From assembly GCA_028714695.1 (NCBI GenBank), contig JAQTLX010000014.1, positions 1 to 64,000 on the forward strand: DNA of 64,000 nt, in the 5' to 3' direction. Under the pieces are notes generated by a model, which did no database searches, was not told where the DNA came from, and saw nothing but the letters and a program-made list of their open reading frames with translations. The translations under genes and the position numbers were made by a program. This DNA comes from Ignavibacteria bacterium. GTDB lineage: Bacteria; Bacteroidota; Ignavibacteria; Tepidaquicellales; Tepidaquicellaceae. Positions 34,338-43,899 of the stretch are shown piece by piece (within the stretch, counting starts at the first letter, position 1; each line of letters opens with the position of its first letter).

Positions 34338-35497
34338 TGAAGGTTCTCCTTGTAGCATTCGGTAATCCCGATAACGTTTTGTCATTGTCCCGTCATCTTT
34401 CCGAAAAAGTTGATTTAAGTGTTCTTTTCCTTGTAAGCGGGGAACATTTCAGGCAGGGAGTCATGGACGCGGACTTATCCGATATTGAAACAGGGTTAAC
34501 GACTGACGCTGCACAAATAAATAAGTCAGCCGGTAATGAAATAAGTGAATACATAAATGGAAGATTTAATTTATGGTTCTTAAAGACTATAAGCAGAAAG
34601 TTCATACACAAAAGAGGCGGGGCTGCAAATTACAGGGTCATCAGGGATGCCATTACTGAACTTCAAAAATATAAGTTTGACGTAATTCATTTTAACGGTA
34701 CATCAGGGTTTCTGCTTTATTTTCTAAATAAAATGAAATGCGAGAAAAGATTCTGGACATTGCATGATTATAAATCGCATTCCGGCGAAGAGAATACATT
34801 CGGGAATATATTAAACAGGATATATACGAAATATAACATACGATATATACAGCATTACGAATATCTGAAAGAAGAATTTATAAAATATTTCAAAGTCAGC
34901 AGAGAAAAAGTATTTACAGTCTATTCGGGAGTATTCGACATATACCGTGCATTCGAACCTAAGAAAATGGATTTACCGGACAAATACATACTTTTTTTCG
35001 GCAGGATATCAAGATATAAAGGATTAAACCTGCTGATAAAGTCTTTTAATTCCGTGAAGAAGGAAATTAATGATTTGAATTTAGTAATTGCGGGTGCCGG
35101 AAATCCGGAACTCGAGCCGTATGATATGGACAGAATTAAGATTATAAACAGATACATAAATCCAAATGAGTTGGTAAATCTAATAGCCGGAAGTATATGC
35201 GTAGTAACTCCATATTCAGATTCAACACACAGCGGAGTTATAATGACCTCTTACGGATTCAATAAACCCGTAATATCTTCAAGAGTCAGCGGAATATCGG
35301 AAGTTATTATCGACAATGAAACGGGTTTTCTATTTGAACCCGGCAGTGCCGAAGGTTTAAGCGAAAAAATACGAACAATCTGTTATAATCCTGAAATAGC
35401 GAAGAAAATGAGTATGAATATCGGCAAACTTCAGGAAGAAGGCAAATTGAACTGGGATTTAATTTCGGATAAAATGTTGAAGATATACAGTTCATGA
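34337..35497 (+). CDS. Glycosyltransferase family 4 type
   Basis: A 386-residue GT-B protein beginning with GTG that shares one base with the previous stop. The donor-binding half has ILFFGRISRYKGLNLLIKSF, VIAGAG, VTPYSDSTHSGVIMTSYGF and VSGISEVIIDNETGFLF. In place of the first Glu of the usual EX7E motif it has a Ser/Thr-rich stretch (SDSTHSG), a variant seen in some GT4 members. Retaining transfer of an unknown sugar is expected. Confidence 0.83.
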   Translation: MKVLLVAFGNPDNVLSLSRHLSEKVDLSVLFLVSGEHFRQGVMDADLSDIETGLTTDAAQINKSAGNEISEYINGRFNLWFLKTISRKFIHKRGGAANYRVIRDAITELQKYKFDVIHFNGTSGFLLYFLNKMKCEKRFWTLHDYKSHSGEENTFGNILNRIYTKYNIRYIQHYEYLKEEFIKYFKVSREKVFTVYSGVFDIYRAFEPKKMDLPDKYILFFGRISRYKGLNLLIKSFNSVKKEINDLNLVIAGAGNPELEPYDMDRIKIINRYINPNELVNLIAGSICVVTPYSDSTHSGVIMTSYGFNKPVISSRVSGISEVIIDNETGFLFEPGSAEGLSEKIRTICYNPEIAKKMSMNIGKLQEEGKLNWDLISDKMLKIYSS

Positions 35498-35504
35498 AAC
35501 ATCG

Positions 35505-36584
35505 TTGAGCAGAAGAATAAAAATATTATTTGTAACAGACGGTTTAGGGAATGGCGGCAAAGAAAGGCAGTTGATTGAGACAATAAAATATCTTGACAGA
35601 AATAAATATTCAACTGGAGTTCTTACTTTTAACAGCAGCCAGCATTATACTAAAAAGGCGCGAGCATTAGCAGATTATTTTGAAGAGGTAAGTAAGGATA
35701 AAAGCAGGGTAGAGCCTTTTTTCCAGGTTTTTAATTCTTTTGAAAAATTCAAACCGGATATTGTTCACTCGTTCGATTTGCTATCATCATGTTATACTTA
35801 TGTACCTTCAAAATTATACAAGTCAGCGATAGTAAATGCATCAATACAGGATGTTGGTTTGGATAAAGGCCGGCAGAAAAAAGTTAAGAAGTATTTAATA
35901 TCCAAATCCGATGTATGCATAAGTAACTCGTATAAAGGGCTAATCTCATACGAAACTGAAGGAGCGGTACTTTACAACTTTATAGACAAAAGAAGGTTCT
36001 TAAAAAGAGAACCTGAAGGAAATTTTGACGCAGTGATGACTGCAAATTTCACAAGGTATAAGGATTATATTGCATATTTTAATGTAATAAAAGAACTACT
36101 CGGAAGAAGTATTATTGACAAAGCATTTGCCGCAGGAAGCGGAGAAAAACTGAATGAGATAAAAGGTCTTGTGAAGAGTTTCGGAGACAATCTAAATCGA
36201 AAGATTATATTCACCGGAAATGTTCCGAATATTGAAGAAATATTATCAACAAAATCAATCGGCTTTTTGTTCTCGACAGAGGAATACGGCGAAGGAATAT
36301 CCAATTCAATACTCGAATACATGGCATCAGGAGTAATAGCAATTGCTTCTGACATTGGTTCTTCAGACGAGATAATAGAGAACGGTAAGAATGGATTCCT
36401 TGTAGACAAACACAATGTAAACGAAATTATAACGATAGTATCAAAATTGAAAAACGATGCAGACTATACGGAAAATATAAGACAGAATGCATACAGGACA
36501 ATATCGGAAAAATTTTCAATAGAGAAGAATATTCTGATACTCGAAAATATTTACAAAAAGTTAACAGCGGGCAGGATTGAATAA
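35505..36584 (+). CDS. Glycosyltransferase family 4 type
   Basis: A 359-residue GT-B protein with a TTG start; an ATG shortly upstream is closed by a stop. VTDGLGNGGKERQLIETIKY is the N-terminal glycine-rich loop, and FSTEEYGEGISNSILEYMAS has the EX7E pair. Acceptor and donor are unknown. The 3' end overlaps the next gene by 8 bp. Confidence 0.84.
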   Translation: MSRRIKILFVTDGLGNGGKERQLIETIKYLDRNKYSTGVLTFNSSQHYTKKARALADYFEEVSKDKSRVEPFFQVFNSFEKFKPDIVHSFDLLSSCYTYVPSKLYKSAIVNASIQDVGLDKGRQKKVKKYLISKSDVCISNSYKGLISYETEGAVLYNFIDKRRFLKREPEGNFDAVMTANFTRYKDYIAYFNVIKELLGRSIIDKAFAAGSGEKLNEIKGLVKSFGDNLNRKIIFTGNVPNIEEILSTKSIGFLFSTEEYGEGISNSILEYMASGVIAIASDIGSSDEIIENGKNGFLVDKHNVNEIITIVSKLKNDADYTENIRQNAYRTISEKFSIEKNILILENIYKKLTAGRIE

Positions 36585-37560
36585 CTATCTAAAAAAAGTA
36601 AAATTTAAACTGCATTTAGATCCCAAGATAGAGAAGCGCGGGAATTCAAAACTTTTCATTCCTGAAGATAAGAAGGCGGTGCTGCTCATTTACGCTGATT
36701 TTGAATTAGAATGGGCCTGGCGATATTCAAAACACAATGAAAACAGTCTGCATGCGGCTAAGAAACATGGTTTAACCGAGAGGGAAAATGTACCTGTAGT
36801 GATTGATATTTGCAAAGAGTATCAAATTCCAATAACATGGGCTACAGTCGGGCACTTATTCTTAAAGTCCTGTTCAAAGGACAAATCAATAGCGCATGAA
36901 AATTTAAAGAGACCCGGTTATTTTGAAAATCAATTTTGGAGTTATAAAGAAGGCGACTGGTTTGATGCGGATCCATGCACTGATTTCAGAACAAATCCTG
37001 AATGGTACTGTCCTGATTTGATTCAGTTGATATTGAACAGCGATGTAAAGCATGAAATCGGCTGTCACACTTTTTCTCATATTGATTGTACGGATAAATT
37101 ATGCCCGCCGGAATTATTTGACAGCGAAATATCGGAATGCAAGAAACTTTCCAAAGCGCTTGGTATAGATATGAAATCTTTCGTGCATCCCGCGCATACG
37201 ATAGGGAATCTCGACGGTTTAATCAAACACGGATTCACATCTTACAGAACAGATTATGATAATATTCTGGGCTATCCGAATAAATACAAAAATAAATTAT
37301 GGGAATTTAAGAGCACGTGGGAATTTGTACTGTTCAAAGAATGGAGTATAAAATATCACATATACAGATACTGTGAAATACTGAGGAGGGCAATCAAAAG
37401 CAACACAGTTTGTGTGCTTTGGTTTCATCCGTCGATGGACAGACGTTTTTTTGAAACGATACTTACAAAAATATTTGAATTTATTAATGAGAATAAAGAC
37501 AATATATGGGTCCCGCATGTGTCTGAGTACGTAAGATTTTTAAATAAAAACGGATTATAG
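36577..37560 (+). CDS. Polysaccharide deacetylase-family protein
   Basis: A 327-residue NodB-fold protein (TTG start inside the end of the previous gene). The first motif is LIYADFELEWAW with D41 and E43, the second is EIGCHTFSHIDC with H164 and H168, and FVHPAHTIGNL and LWFHPSMD supply the later motifs. There is no signal peptide, so it probably acts on cytoplasmic precursors. It differs strongly from the deacetylases at 17533 and 23263. Confidence 0.8.
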   Translation: MNNYLKKVKFKLHLDPKIEKRGNSKLFIPEDKKAVLLIYADFELEWAWRYSKHNENSLHAAKKHGLTERENVPVVIDICKEYQIPITWATVGHLFLKSCSKDKSIAHENLKRPGYFENQFWSYKEGDWFDADPCTDFRTNPEWYCPDLIQLILNSDVKHEIGCHTFSHIDCTDKLCPPELFDSEISECKKLSKALGIDMKSFVHPAHTIGNLDGLIKHGFTSYRTDYDNILGYPNKYKNKLWEFKSTWEFVLFKEWSIKYHIYRYCEILRRAIKSNTVCVLWFHPSMDRRFFETILTKIFEFINENKDNIWVPHVSEYVRFLNKNGL

Positions 37561-37616
37561 ATACGAACAACGAAACCGCATTGCATGAGAGCATATTACG
37601 AGCGGGGAAGATACAA

Positions 37617-38627
37617 ATGAAAATACTTATAGTAGCAAATATCAGGAAACAGCAGGGTGGAATTACAACACAGGTATTGGAACTTTGCGATTCGCTAAGA
37701 AGCGAGGGACTGGAGGTTGAACTTGCATCTACTCACGGGAGTATAAGAGCGAGAATATCGGGATTCGCCGATGCATACAGGAAAGGAAAGAACTCAGATT
37801 TGATTTTAGGTGTCGGATGTGCATATTATGGAGTATTTCCAATGCTTGCCGCTTCTATTATATCGGGACTTTTGAAAAAGAGAGTCCTCTATAATTTTCA
37901 CGACGGGCAGGTATATGAATTCATAAATAAGTATAACGGATTTTTGAAATTGTTTTTTCGAAAAAACATTATAATTGTTGCTACGGACTATTTATTAAAT
38001 GCTTTTCTCAAATACGGATTTAATGCAAGGATTATAGAAAATCATTTAAATGAAAATGTTGTTCGGGTAAAACAGAATGAAAGCGAAAACGGAATATTAA
38101 AATTCATGTGGGCAAGGAGTTACGAAAGATTGTACAGAGCCGACATCATGCTTGAGGCAGCGGCCGAAATACTGAAAAGATATAATGTGGAATTCCATAT
38201 GTACGGAGGCGGTTCATTGAGAGATTATTATACGAAAATGTACAACAGGGAAGGAATAATATTCCACGAATTTATGAAGAGGGAGAAATTGCTTGAAGAA
38301 TACGGCAAGTATGATGTATTCGTTAATACTTCGGATTATGATAACTTTCCGATGAGCATAGTGGAAGCGGGGATGAATGGTTTACTGGTACTGACTTCCC
38401 GCGCTGGAGGCATTAATTCAATATATACAGACAATGAAGTATTATTTTTTGAAAAGGGAAACACCGGCGATTTGATTGAAAAACTTCGGCTGCTGATAAA
38501 CGGTATTGAAAAATATTCTCATTTGATAACGAATCTGCAAAACAAAACCGCAGCATTCAACTGGGGGAATGTAAAAAACAAATGGCTTTCTTTAATAAAT
38601 GAAAATATCATAAGTGATGTGGTCTGA
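37617..38627 (+). CDS. Glycosyltransferase family 4 type
   Basis: A 336-residue GT-B protein. ATG 37617 is preferred to an in-frame ATG at 37581 because MKILIVANIRKQQGGITTQV then sits at the N-terminus and a GGGGA lies just upstream. The donor domain contains HMYGGGSLRDYYTKMY, FVNTSDYDNFPMSIVEAGMN and TSRAGGINSI. It overlaps the next methyltransferase gene by about 11 bp. Confidence 0.85.
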   Translation: MKILIVANIRKQQGGITTQVLELCDSLRSEGLEVELASTHGSIRARISGFADAYRKGKNSDLILGVGCAYYGVFPMLAASIISGLLKKRVLYNFHDGQVYEFINKYNGFLKLFFRKNIIIVATDYLLNAFLKYGFNARIIENHLNENVVRVKQNESENGILKFMWARSYERLYRADIMLEAAAEILKRYNVEFHMYGGGSLRDYYTKMYNREGIIFHEFMKREKLLEEYGKYDVFVNTSDYDNFPMSIVEAGMNGLLVLTSRAGGINSIYTDNEVLFFEKGNTGDLIEKLRLLINGIEKYSHLITNLQNKTAAFNWGNVKNKWLSLINENIISDVV

Positions 38628-39300
38628 CAAGCAGAAGGAATTCTATAATGAAGATTTTACCACTCTTGCGAGCAAATCAATGGAAGTCAATATACGCAGA
38701 AAGTATGTGGATTTTCTTGTCAAGATTCTTAATGAGAATGGTTTGAAGCAAGGCGGGAAAAAATTTCTTGAGATTGGATGCAATGAAGGAATAATAATGG
38801 AAATGATGCAGAAAAATTATCCGGATTCGAAATTTTCGGGATTTGACATATCGGACAAGCATGTTGAAATAGCGGCGAAAAAAGGTTTGAATGTATTTGT
38901 CGGTGATGCTGAAAAAATGAATCCCGAAGATAAATACGACGTAATTTATGGAACTGCTGTTCTCCATCATCTTAATAAAATGGATAAATTTTTAATTGAT
39001 TTAAGAAATTATTTGAATGAAGACGGAATATTGCTTTTCGGACCTGAGCCCGTGCATAATAATTTCGTATACATCATATGGCACAGTATGAGAGGTTTTT
39101 GGAACGTAGAGAAAGGAATGCTGCAGATGAAAAAGAGAGAAATCAGGAAAATGCTCAAGGAGAATTACAGTTTCTCAAAAATATTCACAAAAGGGAATGC
39201 ATTTGCGTATGCTTTTAAATTAACGGGTGCTATTTGGGATTTTACAAGACTTTCCAGATTACCAATAATCAACGACATGTATATTATTGCGAAAAAATAA
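38617..39300 (+). CDS. SAM-dependent methyltransferase
   Basis: A 227-residue class I methyltransferase from ATG 38617 (a GTG one codon earlier is equally open). Motif I is FLEIGCNEGI, followed by SGFDISDKHVEIA, VFVGDAEKM and DVIYGTAVLHHL, which match the Methyltransf_11-type core. It probably adds a methyl group to a sugar or lipid-linked intermediate. Confidence 0.83.
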   Translation: MWSDKQKEFYNEDFTTLASKSMEVNIRRKYVDFLVKILNENGLKQGGKKFLEIGCNEGIIMEMMQKNYPDSKFSGFDISDKHVEIAAKKGLNVFVGDAEKMNPEDKYDVIYGTAVLHHLNKMDKFLIDLRNYLNEDGILLFGPEPVHNNFVYIIWHSMRGFWNVEKGMLQMKKREIRKMLKENYSFSKIFTKGNAFAYAFKLTGAIWDFTRLSRLPIINDMYIIAKK

Positions 39301-39306
39301 AACGAT

Positions 39307-40605
39307 ATGAAATTTAAGTCAATAAATAAAAAATATCTGATTCTATTTGCCGCTGCTCTTCTGCTGAGAGTATTGTACATATATTTCCCCGCATTTGACT
39401 ATTATGCAAAATCTTTTCCTGTCAGTTTTTCTGCAACCGAACAATATTCCGATGCCAAGACATATGTTGAACTTGCAAGCGGGCTTCTTGACAAAGGATA
39501 TCCGGCAAGCAAGGGCAGATTAATAATGTTCAGCGGGTATGTATATCCGTTTATATTAGCCGTATTCATGAAAATATCCGATAATCTCTTGCCATTATTT
39601 GTATTTCAGGCAATACTATCATCTCTTATATGCATAATGATAGCGAAAATATCGAACAACATTTTTAAAGCGGAACTACCGGGTTTGATATCGGGATATT
39701 TGTGGGCTGTCTGCTATCCTGCTTTTATTGCAATATCGAGGTCGCTAACTGAAATAGTTTTTACATTTATTTTTATCTATGGTATATATTATACAGTTAC
39801 GCGTAGAAAAATGGAAAACAAAGCCGCATTTTATATTATCATCGGCGTAATATTTTCCGCTGCATCTTTGACACGAGCAATACTTTTCTATGTTTTCTTT
39901 TTAATGGCGGCAGTATATCTTGCATACTTCTTTTTTGAGAAACGTAAAATTGATTACAAAGTAATATTTGCGATAATAAGTTTTTGTTTAATACAGGTTC
40001 CCTGGTCTTATCTCGGGTATGTTCATAACGACAGATTAATAATTGCCTCGACAAGCGGCGGAGGCAATCTGGCAATAGGTACCTACATCCCCGGAAACGG
40101 AGAATTTGCGGCGGAAAGTTTTGAGCAGAATCCGGATCATCCGATTAATATTGTCGACAAGCAATATTTTGAAAAGAACTGGAGCGATGCACAGCGGGAT
40201 TCCGCCTATATGGAATACGGGAAAAAGCAATTAAAAGATAATTTTAGAAACCAGCCATTCGCCGCATTAAAACTTATGGGTTACCAGATTTCAAGATTCT
40301 GGCTGAATGTGCCTTACCATCATAAATCCGGTATTGGAAATTCCATCAATGCTGTATATACTTTGATACTACTCGGTTTCATGTTTATAGGATATTATAA
40401 GGGCAGACAAAAAAATAAAATGATTTGCGACATGCTCATGATATTAATAATTGTTTTTTGCGTGCTTCATTCAGTAACAATATCCATTATAAGGTATTCT
40501 TTCCCTCTGCTTCCGGTTGTATATATATTTACCGGTCTTGGAATTTACAGTGTTCTGGAGAGAACCGGCATTTTAAAATCAAAAAACGAAATTGAAAAAA
40601 CTTGA
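39307..40605 (+). CDS. GT39/ArnT-like membrane glycosyltransferase
   Basis: A 432-residue protein with about 9-11 hydrophobic helices. After the first helix, a periplasmic loop contains FSATEQYSDAKTYVELASGL, placing acidic residues where GT-C enzymes of the PMT/ArnT type bind lipid-phosphate sugars. GT-C transferases use polyprenyl-phosphate sugars outside the inner membrane. The DPM1-like gene at 42095 could supply the donor. Assignment rests on topology and this motif. Confidence 0.68.
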   Translation: MKFKSINKKYLILFAAALLLRVLYIYFPAFDYYAKSFPVSFSATEQYSDAKTYVELASGLLDKGYPASKGRLIMFSGYVYPFILAVFMKISDNLLPLFVFQAILSSLICIMIAKISNNIFKAELPGLISGYLWAVCYPAFIAISRSLTEIVFTFIFIYGIYYTVTRRKMENKAAFYIIIGVIFSAASLTRAILFYVFFLMAAVYLAYFFFEKRKIDYKVIFAIISFCLIQVPWSYLGYVHNDRLIIASTSGGGNLAIGTYIPGNGEFAAESFEQNPDHPINIVDKQYFEKNWSDAQRDSAYMEYGKKQLKDNFRNQPFAALKLMGYQISRFWLNVPYHHKSGIGNSINAVYTLILLGFMFIGYYKGRQKNKMICDMLMILIIVFCVLHSVTISIIRYSFPLLPVVYIFTGLGIYSVLERTGILKSKNEIEKT

Positions 40606-41296
40606 TTATACACCATTAGAAAAACTTCAAATAAGGAGACCTGTTGACAGGATAGTCTTTATCAAAAGTAATTGTTACGGGAAAAAGGTAATTGATATGG
40701 GATGCTATGATGAGACGGCTCTAATAAAATTGGATACAACCTTTTGGCTGCACAGGGAAATATGTCATGCAGCGGATGAAGTTATAGGAATCGATAATGC
40801 GGCGGAACTTCCGGAAACAGGCAAGAAATTTTTTGAGAATGAATATATGTTTAAATGCGATGTACTAAACTTTGCAAAAGTAATAGACAGTAACGTGAAG
40901 TATGACATTGTGATAGCAGGCGAGTTAATCGAACATTTACAGGATACTCTGGATTTTCTTAAAACGATAAAAAAGGATTTCAAAGGTGAATATTTGCTAC
41001 TGACAACTCCAAATGCGGTTTCATTAAGCAATGTACTGCTCGGGTTGACAAAAAGGGAATCGTGTCATAAAGATCATTATCAGGTTTATTCATATAAAAC
41101 ATTGAACACATTGTTAATCAGGGCGGGATTCACGGAATGGGAAATTATTCCTTATCATGTGAAATACACGGAAATGATATTGAATTCAAAAGGTTTAAGT
41201 AAAATAATAATAAAGTTTTTTGAAAAAGTCATTAATCTCGCAGAATATATATTCCCATTGCTTTCCGGTGGATTGATAGTGAAAATAAAAATATAG
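40592..41296 (+). CDS. SAM-dependent methyltransferase-like protein
   Basis: A 234-residue protein with a TTG start, overlapping the previous gene by 14 bp. VIDMGCYDETALIK corresponds to motif I, VIGIDNAAELPE to the acidic strand, YDIVIAGELIEHLQDTLDFL to motif II, and LLLTTPNAVSLS to motif III. The divergence in motif I (GCYDE in place of GCGxG) is notable. C-terminal hydrophobic segments may bind a lipid substrate. Confidence 0.72.
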   Translation: MKKLDYTPLEKLQIRRPVDRIVFIKSNCYGKKVIDMGCYDETALIKLDTTFWLHREICHAADEVIGIDNAAELPETGKKFFENEYMFKCDVLNFAKVIDSNVKYDIVIAGELIEHLQDTLDFLKTIKKDFKGEYLLLTTPNAVSLSNVLLGLTKRESCHKDHYQVYSYKTLNTLLIRAGFTEWEIIPYHVKYTEMILNSKGLSKIIIKFFEKVINLAEYIFPLLSGGLIVKIKI

Positions 41297-41300
41297 TATA

Positions 41301-42077
41301 ATGCAGCATTCTTTTGTCATACCGGCTTATGGAGAATCTGTTTACCTTGAAGCGTGTATAGAATCGATTCTTTCGCAGAGTGTAAAAAGCGAAATAATGA
41401 TAACAACGAGTACACCTAACGAATTTATCGAACACACTGCCGGTAAATACGGCATAAGACTCATTGTAAATGCGGGACCGACATCGATTGCCGGGGACTG
41501 GAATTTTGCTTTCAAATCTGCATCAACAAAATATGTGACATTGGCTCATCAGGATGATTATTATGAGAGAGAGTATGCGGAATATAATCTGGAGTCGGCA
41601 GAGCGAAACGATGATATGCTGATACAGTTTTCGGATTATTCCGAGAAAATAATGGAGTCGGTGGTCGTAAACAGCATGAAAGTGCGGATTAAAAAAATGC
41701 TGCTGCTATTTTTTTTATTGAAGAAAAACGGATATAAATCCGGGTTTATAAAAAAGTTTATGCTTTCTTTCGGCTGTCCAATTTGCTGCCCTTCAGTTTT
41801 TTTTAATAAGGATGGATTAAACGGGTTTGAGTTTAATAATGAATACAGAATTAATCTTGACTGGAATGCGTGGATTCGAATGTCGAAAATGAAAGGGCGT
41901 TTTATTTATATAAACAAAAAGTTACTGACACTCAGAATTCACGGAGATTCGGAAACCTCAATGAATCTTCAGCATAGAAAATCCGAGGATATAAAAGTGT
42001 TCGATGAATTGTGGTACTATCCTTTTTCGAGATTACTTTCATTTGTTTATTCGCTAAGTTATTCTTCGTTCAAATAA
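41301..42077 (+). CDS. Glycosyltransferase family 2
   Basis: A 258-residue GT-A enzyme. HSFVIPAYGESVYLEACIES at 3-22, the donor loop NAGPTSIAGDWNFAFKSA, and LAHQDDYYEREY with the acidic pair that replaces DxD. LDWNAWIRM and LTLRIHGDSET match C-terminal GT2 motifs. The specific sugar is not evident. Confidence 0.83.
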   Translation: MQHSFVIPAYGESVYLEACIESILSQSVKSEIMITTSTPNEFIEHTAGKYGIRLIVNAGPTSIAGDWNFAFKSASTKYVTLAHQDDYYEREYAEYNLESAERNDDMLIQFSDYSEKIMESVVVNSMKVRIKKMLLLFFLLKKNGYKSGFIKKFMLSFGCPICCPSVFFNKDGLNGFEFNNEYRINLDWNAWIRMSKMKGRFIYINKKLLTLRIHGDSETSMNLQHRKSEDIKVFDELWYYPFSRLLSFVYSLSYSSFK

Positions 42078-42094
42078 AATTAATTTATTAAATT

Positions 42095-43036
42095 ATGAAG
42101 ACTTGCGTCATAATACCCTGCTACAAAGTAAGGAATAATATAATGGATGTCATTTCGGCAATACCTCCTGAAGTTGATAGAATATTTGTTGTTGACGATT
42201 GCTGTCCGGAGAATACAGGTGATTACGTACGGAATAACTGCAAGGATGAAAGAATTACTGTAATATTCCATGACAAGAATAAAGGTGTAGGGGGAGCAAT
42301 GAAAACAGGATATAAAGCAGCGCTGATGGAAAATTTAGATGTTTATATAAAGATCGACGGCGACGGGCAGATGAATCCTGCTTTGATTCCCCAGTTCATA
42401 GAAAAAATTGAAAACATGGAGGCAGATTACGTCAAGGGCAATCGGTTTTTCCTTTTGGACAATCTGACAGGAATGCCAAAAATGCGCATGATCGGGAATT
42501 TCGGAATATCCTTTTTCAGTAAACTTGTTTCGGGATACTGGGAACTCATGGATCCGGCGAACGGGTATACGGCAATATCCAGAGAGGCATTAAGAGTTAT
42601 TCCTCTCGATAAAATCGATGACGGATATTTTTTCGAAAATGACATGTTATTCAGGTTAGGTACTTTCAGAATATCTGTGGACGAAGTATCGATAGAATCG
42701 GTTTATGAAAATGAGAAAAGCAATCTGAGTGTTTTTAAAGTTATGTTTTCCTTTCCTATTAAATATGTAATACGATTCATGAAAAGAATTTTTTACAATT
42801 ATTTTCTTCGAGATTTCAATCTCGGTTCGGTGTATATAGTGTTTAGTACAATATTGATAACAGCAGGTTCGGTTTTCGGTGTTTATAAATGGAGTAAAAG
42901 TTATCTGACGAATATACCTTCAACAGCGGGGACTGTAATGATACCGACTGTGCTTCTGATTTTCGGAATGCAGTTCTTGATATCCGCAATAAATTTTGAT
43001 TTAAGCAATAAGCACAGACTTATACTGAAAAAATAA
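42095..43036 (+). CDS. Dolichyl/polyprenyl-phosphate mannosyltransferase-like GT2
   Basis: A 313-residue enzyme of the DPM1/DPG synthase type: VIIPCYKVRNNIMDVI, IFVVDDCCPENTGDYV, KNKGVGGAMKTGYKAA and IKIDGDGQMNPALIPQFI with the DGDGQ metal site. Two hydrophobic helices end the protein (about 245-265 and 278-298), as in membrane-anchored members. It may make polyprenyl-phosphate sugar for a GT-C enzyme such as that at 39307. One base is shared with the next start. Confidence 0.86.
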   Translation: MKTCVIIPCYKVRNNIMDVISAIPPEVDRIFVVDDCCPENTGDYVRNNCKDERITVIFHDKNKGVGGAMKTGYKAALMENLDVYIKIDGDGQMNPALIPQFIEKIENMEADYVKGNRFFLLDNLTGMPKMRMIGNFGISFFSKLVSGYWELMDPANGYTAISREALRVIPLDKIDDGYFFENDMLFRLGTFRISVDEVSIESVYENEKSNLSVFKVMFSFPIKYVIRFMKRIFYNYFLRDFNLGSVYIVFSTILITAGSVFGVYKWSKSYLTNIPSTAGTVMIPTVLLIFGMQFLISAINFDLSNKHRLILKK

Positions 43037-43899
43037 TGTACGTAACAAGAGAAAAAAAACATTACGAATCCGAGCAGCATCCGGTATTAAAGAACGGACT
43101 GGAAAAATTATTTCCCGCAGACCAACTATTTTCCGTAGAATCGGCTCTTGATTCGGTGATACCATGGATAGAATATGTTTGCGGACTTAAGAATAAAAAT
43201 GTTCTTATTTTCGGAACGGGGCTAGGCGGAACAACGGTTGCATGCGCTATGAATATCGGAAACGGTAAAGTTTATGGTGTCGATATAAGTTCAGATGCAA
43301 TTGATAAAACAAGAATAAAAGCAGAGGCATACGGAGTATCGGAAAAGATAGAGTTATATTCTGCCGATGATACATATCCGCTGAAATATGATGATAATTT
43401 TTTTGATATAACAATTGCAGCAGATGTGATCGAGCACATAAAGAGTGAAAGAAAAAAATATATCAAAGAGATATATCGTGTTACAAAGAAAGGCGGAATT
43501 TTATATATAACAGGCACTCCCAATCTGATTTATCCAAAAGACATGCATACAACGGGATTATATTTTATTCCCTGGATGACAAGCGAAACGGCTTATAAAT
43601 ATGCTGTTTGGCGAAACCGCTGGAAAAAGGGAGGTGACATTGATTATGCCGGACGGAAAGGTACGACCTACTGGCATATTAAACACTGGCTAAAAGGGAG
43701 CAAGTATGAGATACTAAATCTCAGAAAAGGTTTCACATCTGATTATTTAAAACCCAATAACAGGCTTATGTCAAGGAAACGAAAAATTCTATTTTTCCCA
43801 TACAGGATATCGGAGAATATATTATCTAAAATATTCGGTTTTCCTGTAGCAGCAATAATGCCTTATATTAATCATTTATTTATAAGGAAAATAGATTAA
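43036..43899 (+). CDS. SAM-dependent methyltransferase
   Basis: A 287-residue class I methyltransferase. VLIFGTGLGGTT is motif I, YGVDISSDAIDKTRIKAE is the acidic strand and helix, and ITIAADVIEHIKSERKKYIK and GGILYITGTPNLIY complete the core. The C-terminal 90 residues are a basic cap with tryptophans. It sits directly before the second asparagine-synthase-like gene with no gap. Confidence 0.82.
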   Translation: MYVTREKKHYESEQHPVLKNGLEKLFPADQLFSVESALDSVIPWIEYVCGLKNKNVLIFGTGLGGTTVACAMNIGNGKVYGVDISSDAIDKTRIKAEAYGVSEKIELYSADDTYPLKYDDNFFDITIAADVIEHIKSERKKYIKEIYRVTKKGGILYITGTPNLIYPKDMHTTGLYFIPWMTSETAYKYAVWRNRWKKGGDIDYAGRKGTTYWHIKHWLKGSKYEILNLRKGFTSDYLKPNNRLMSRKRKILFFPYRISENILSKIFGFPVAAIMPYINHLFIRKID

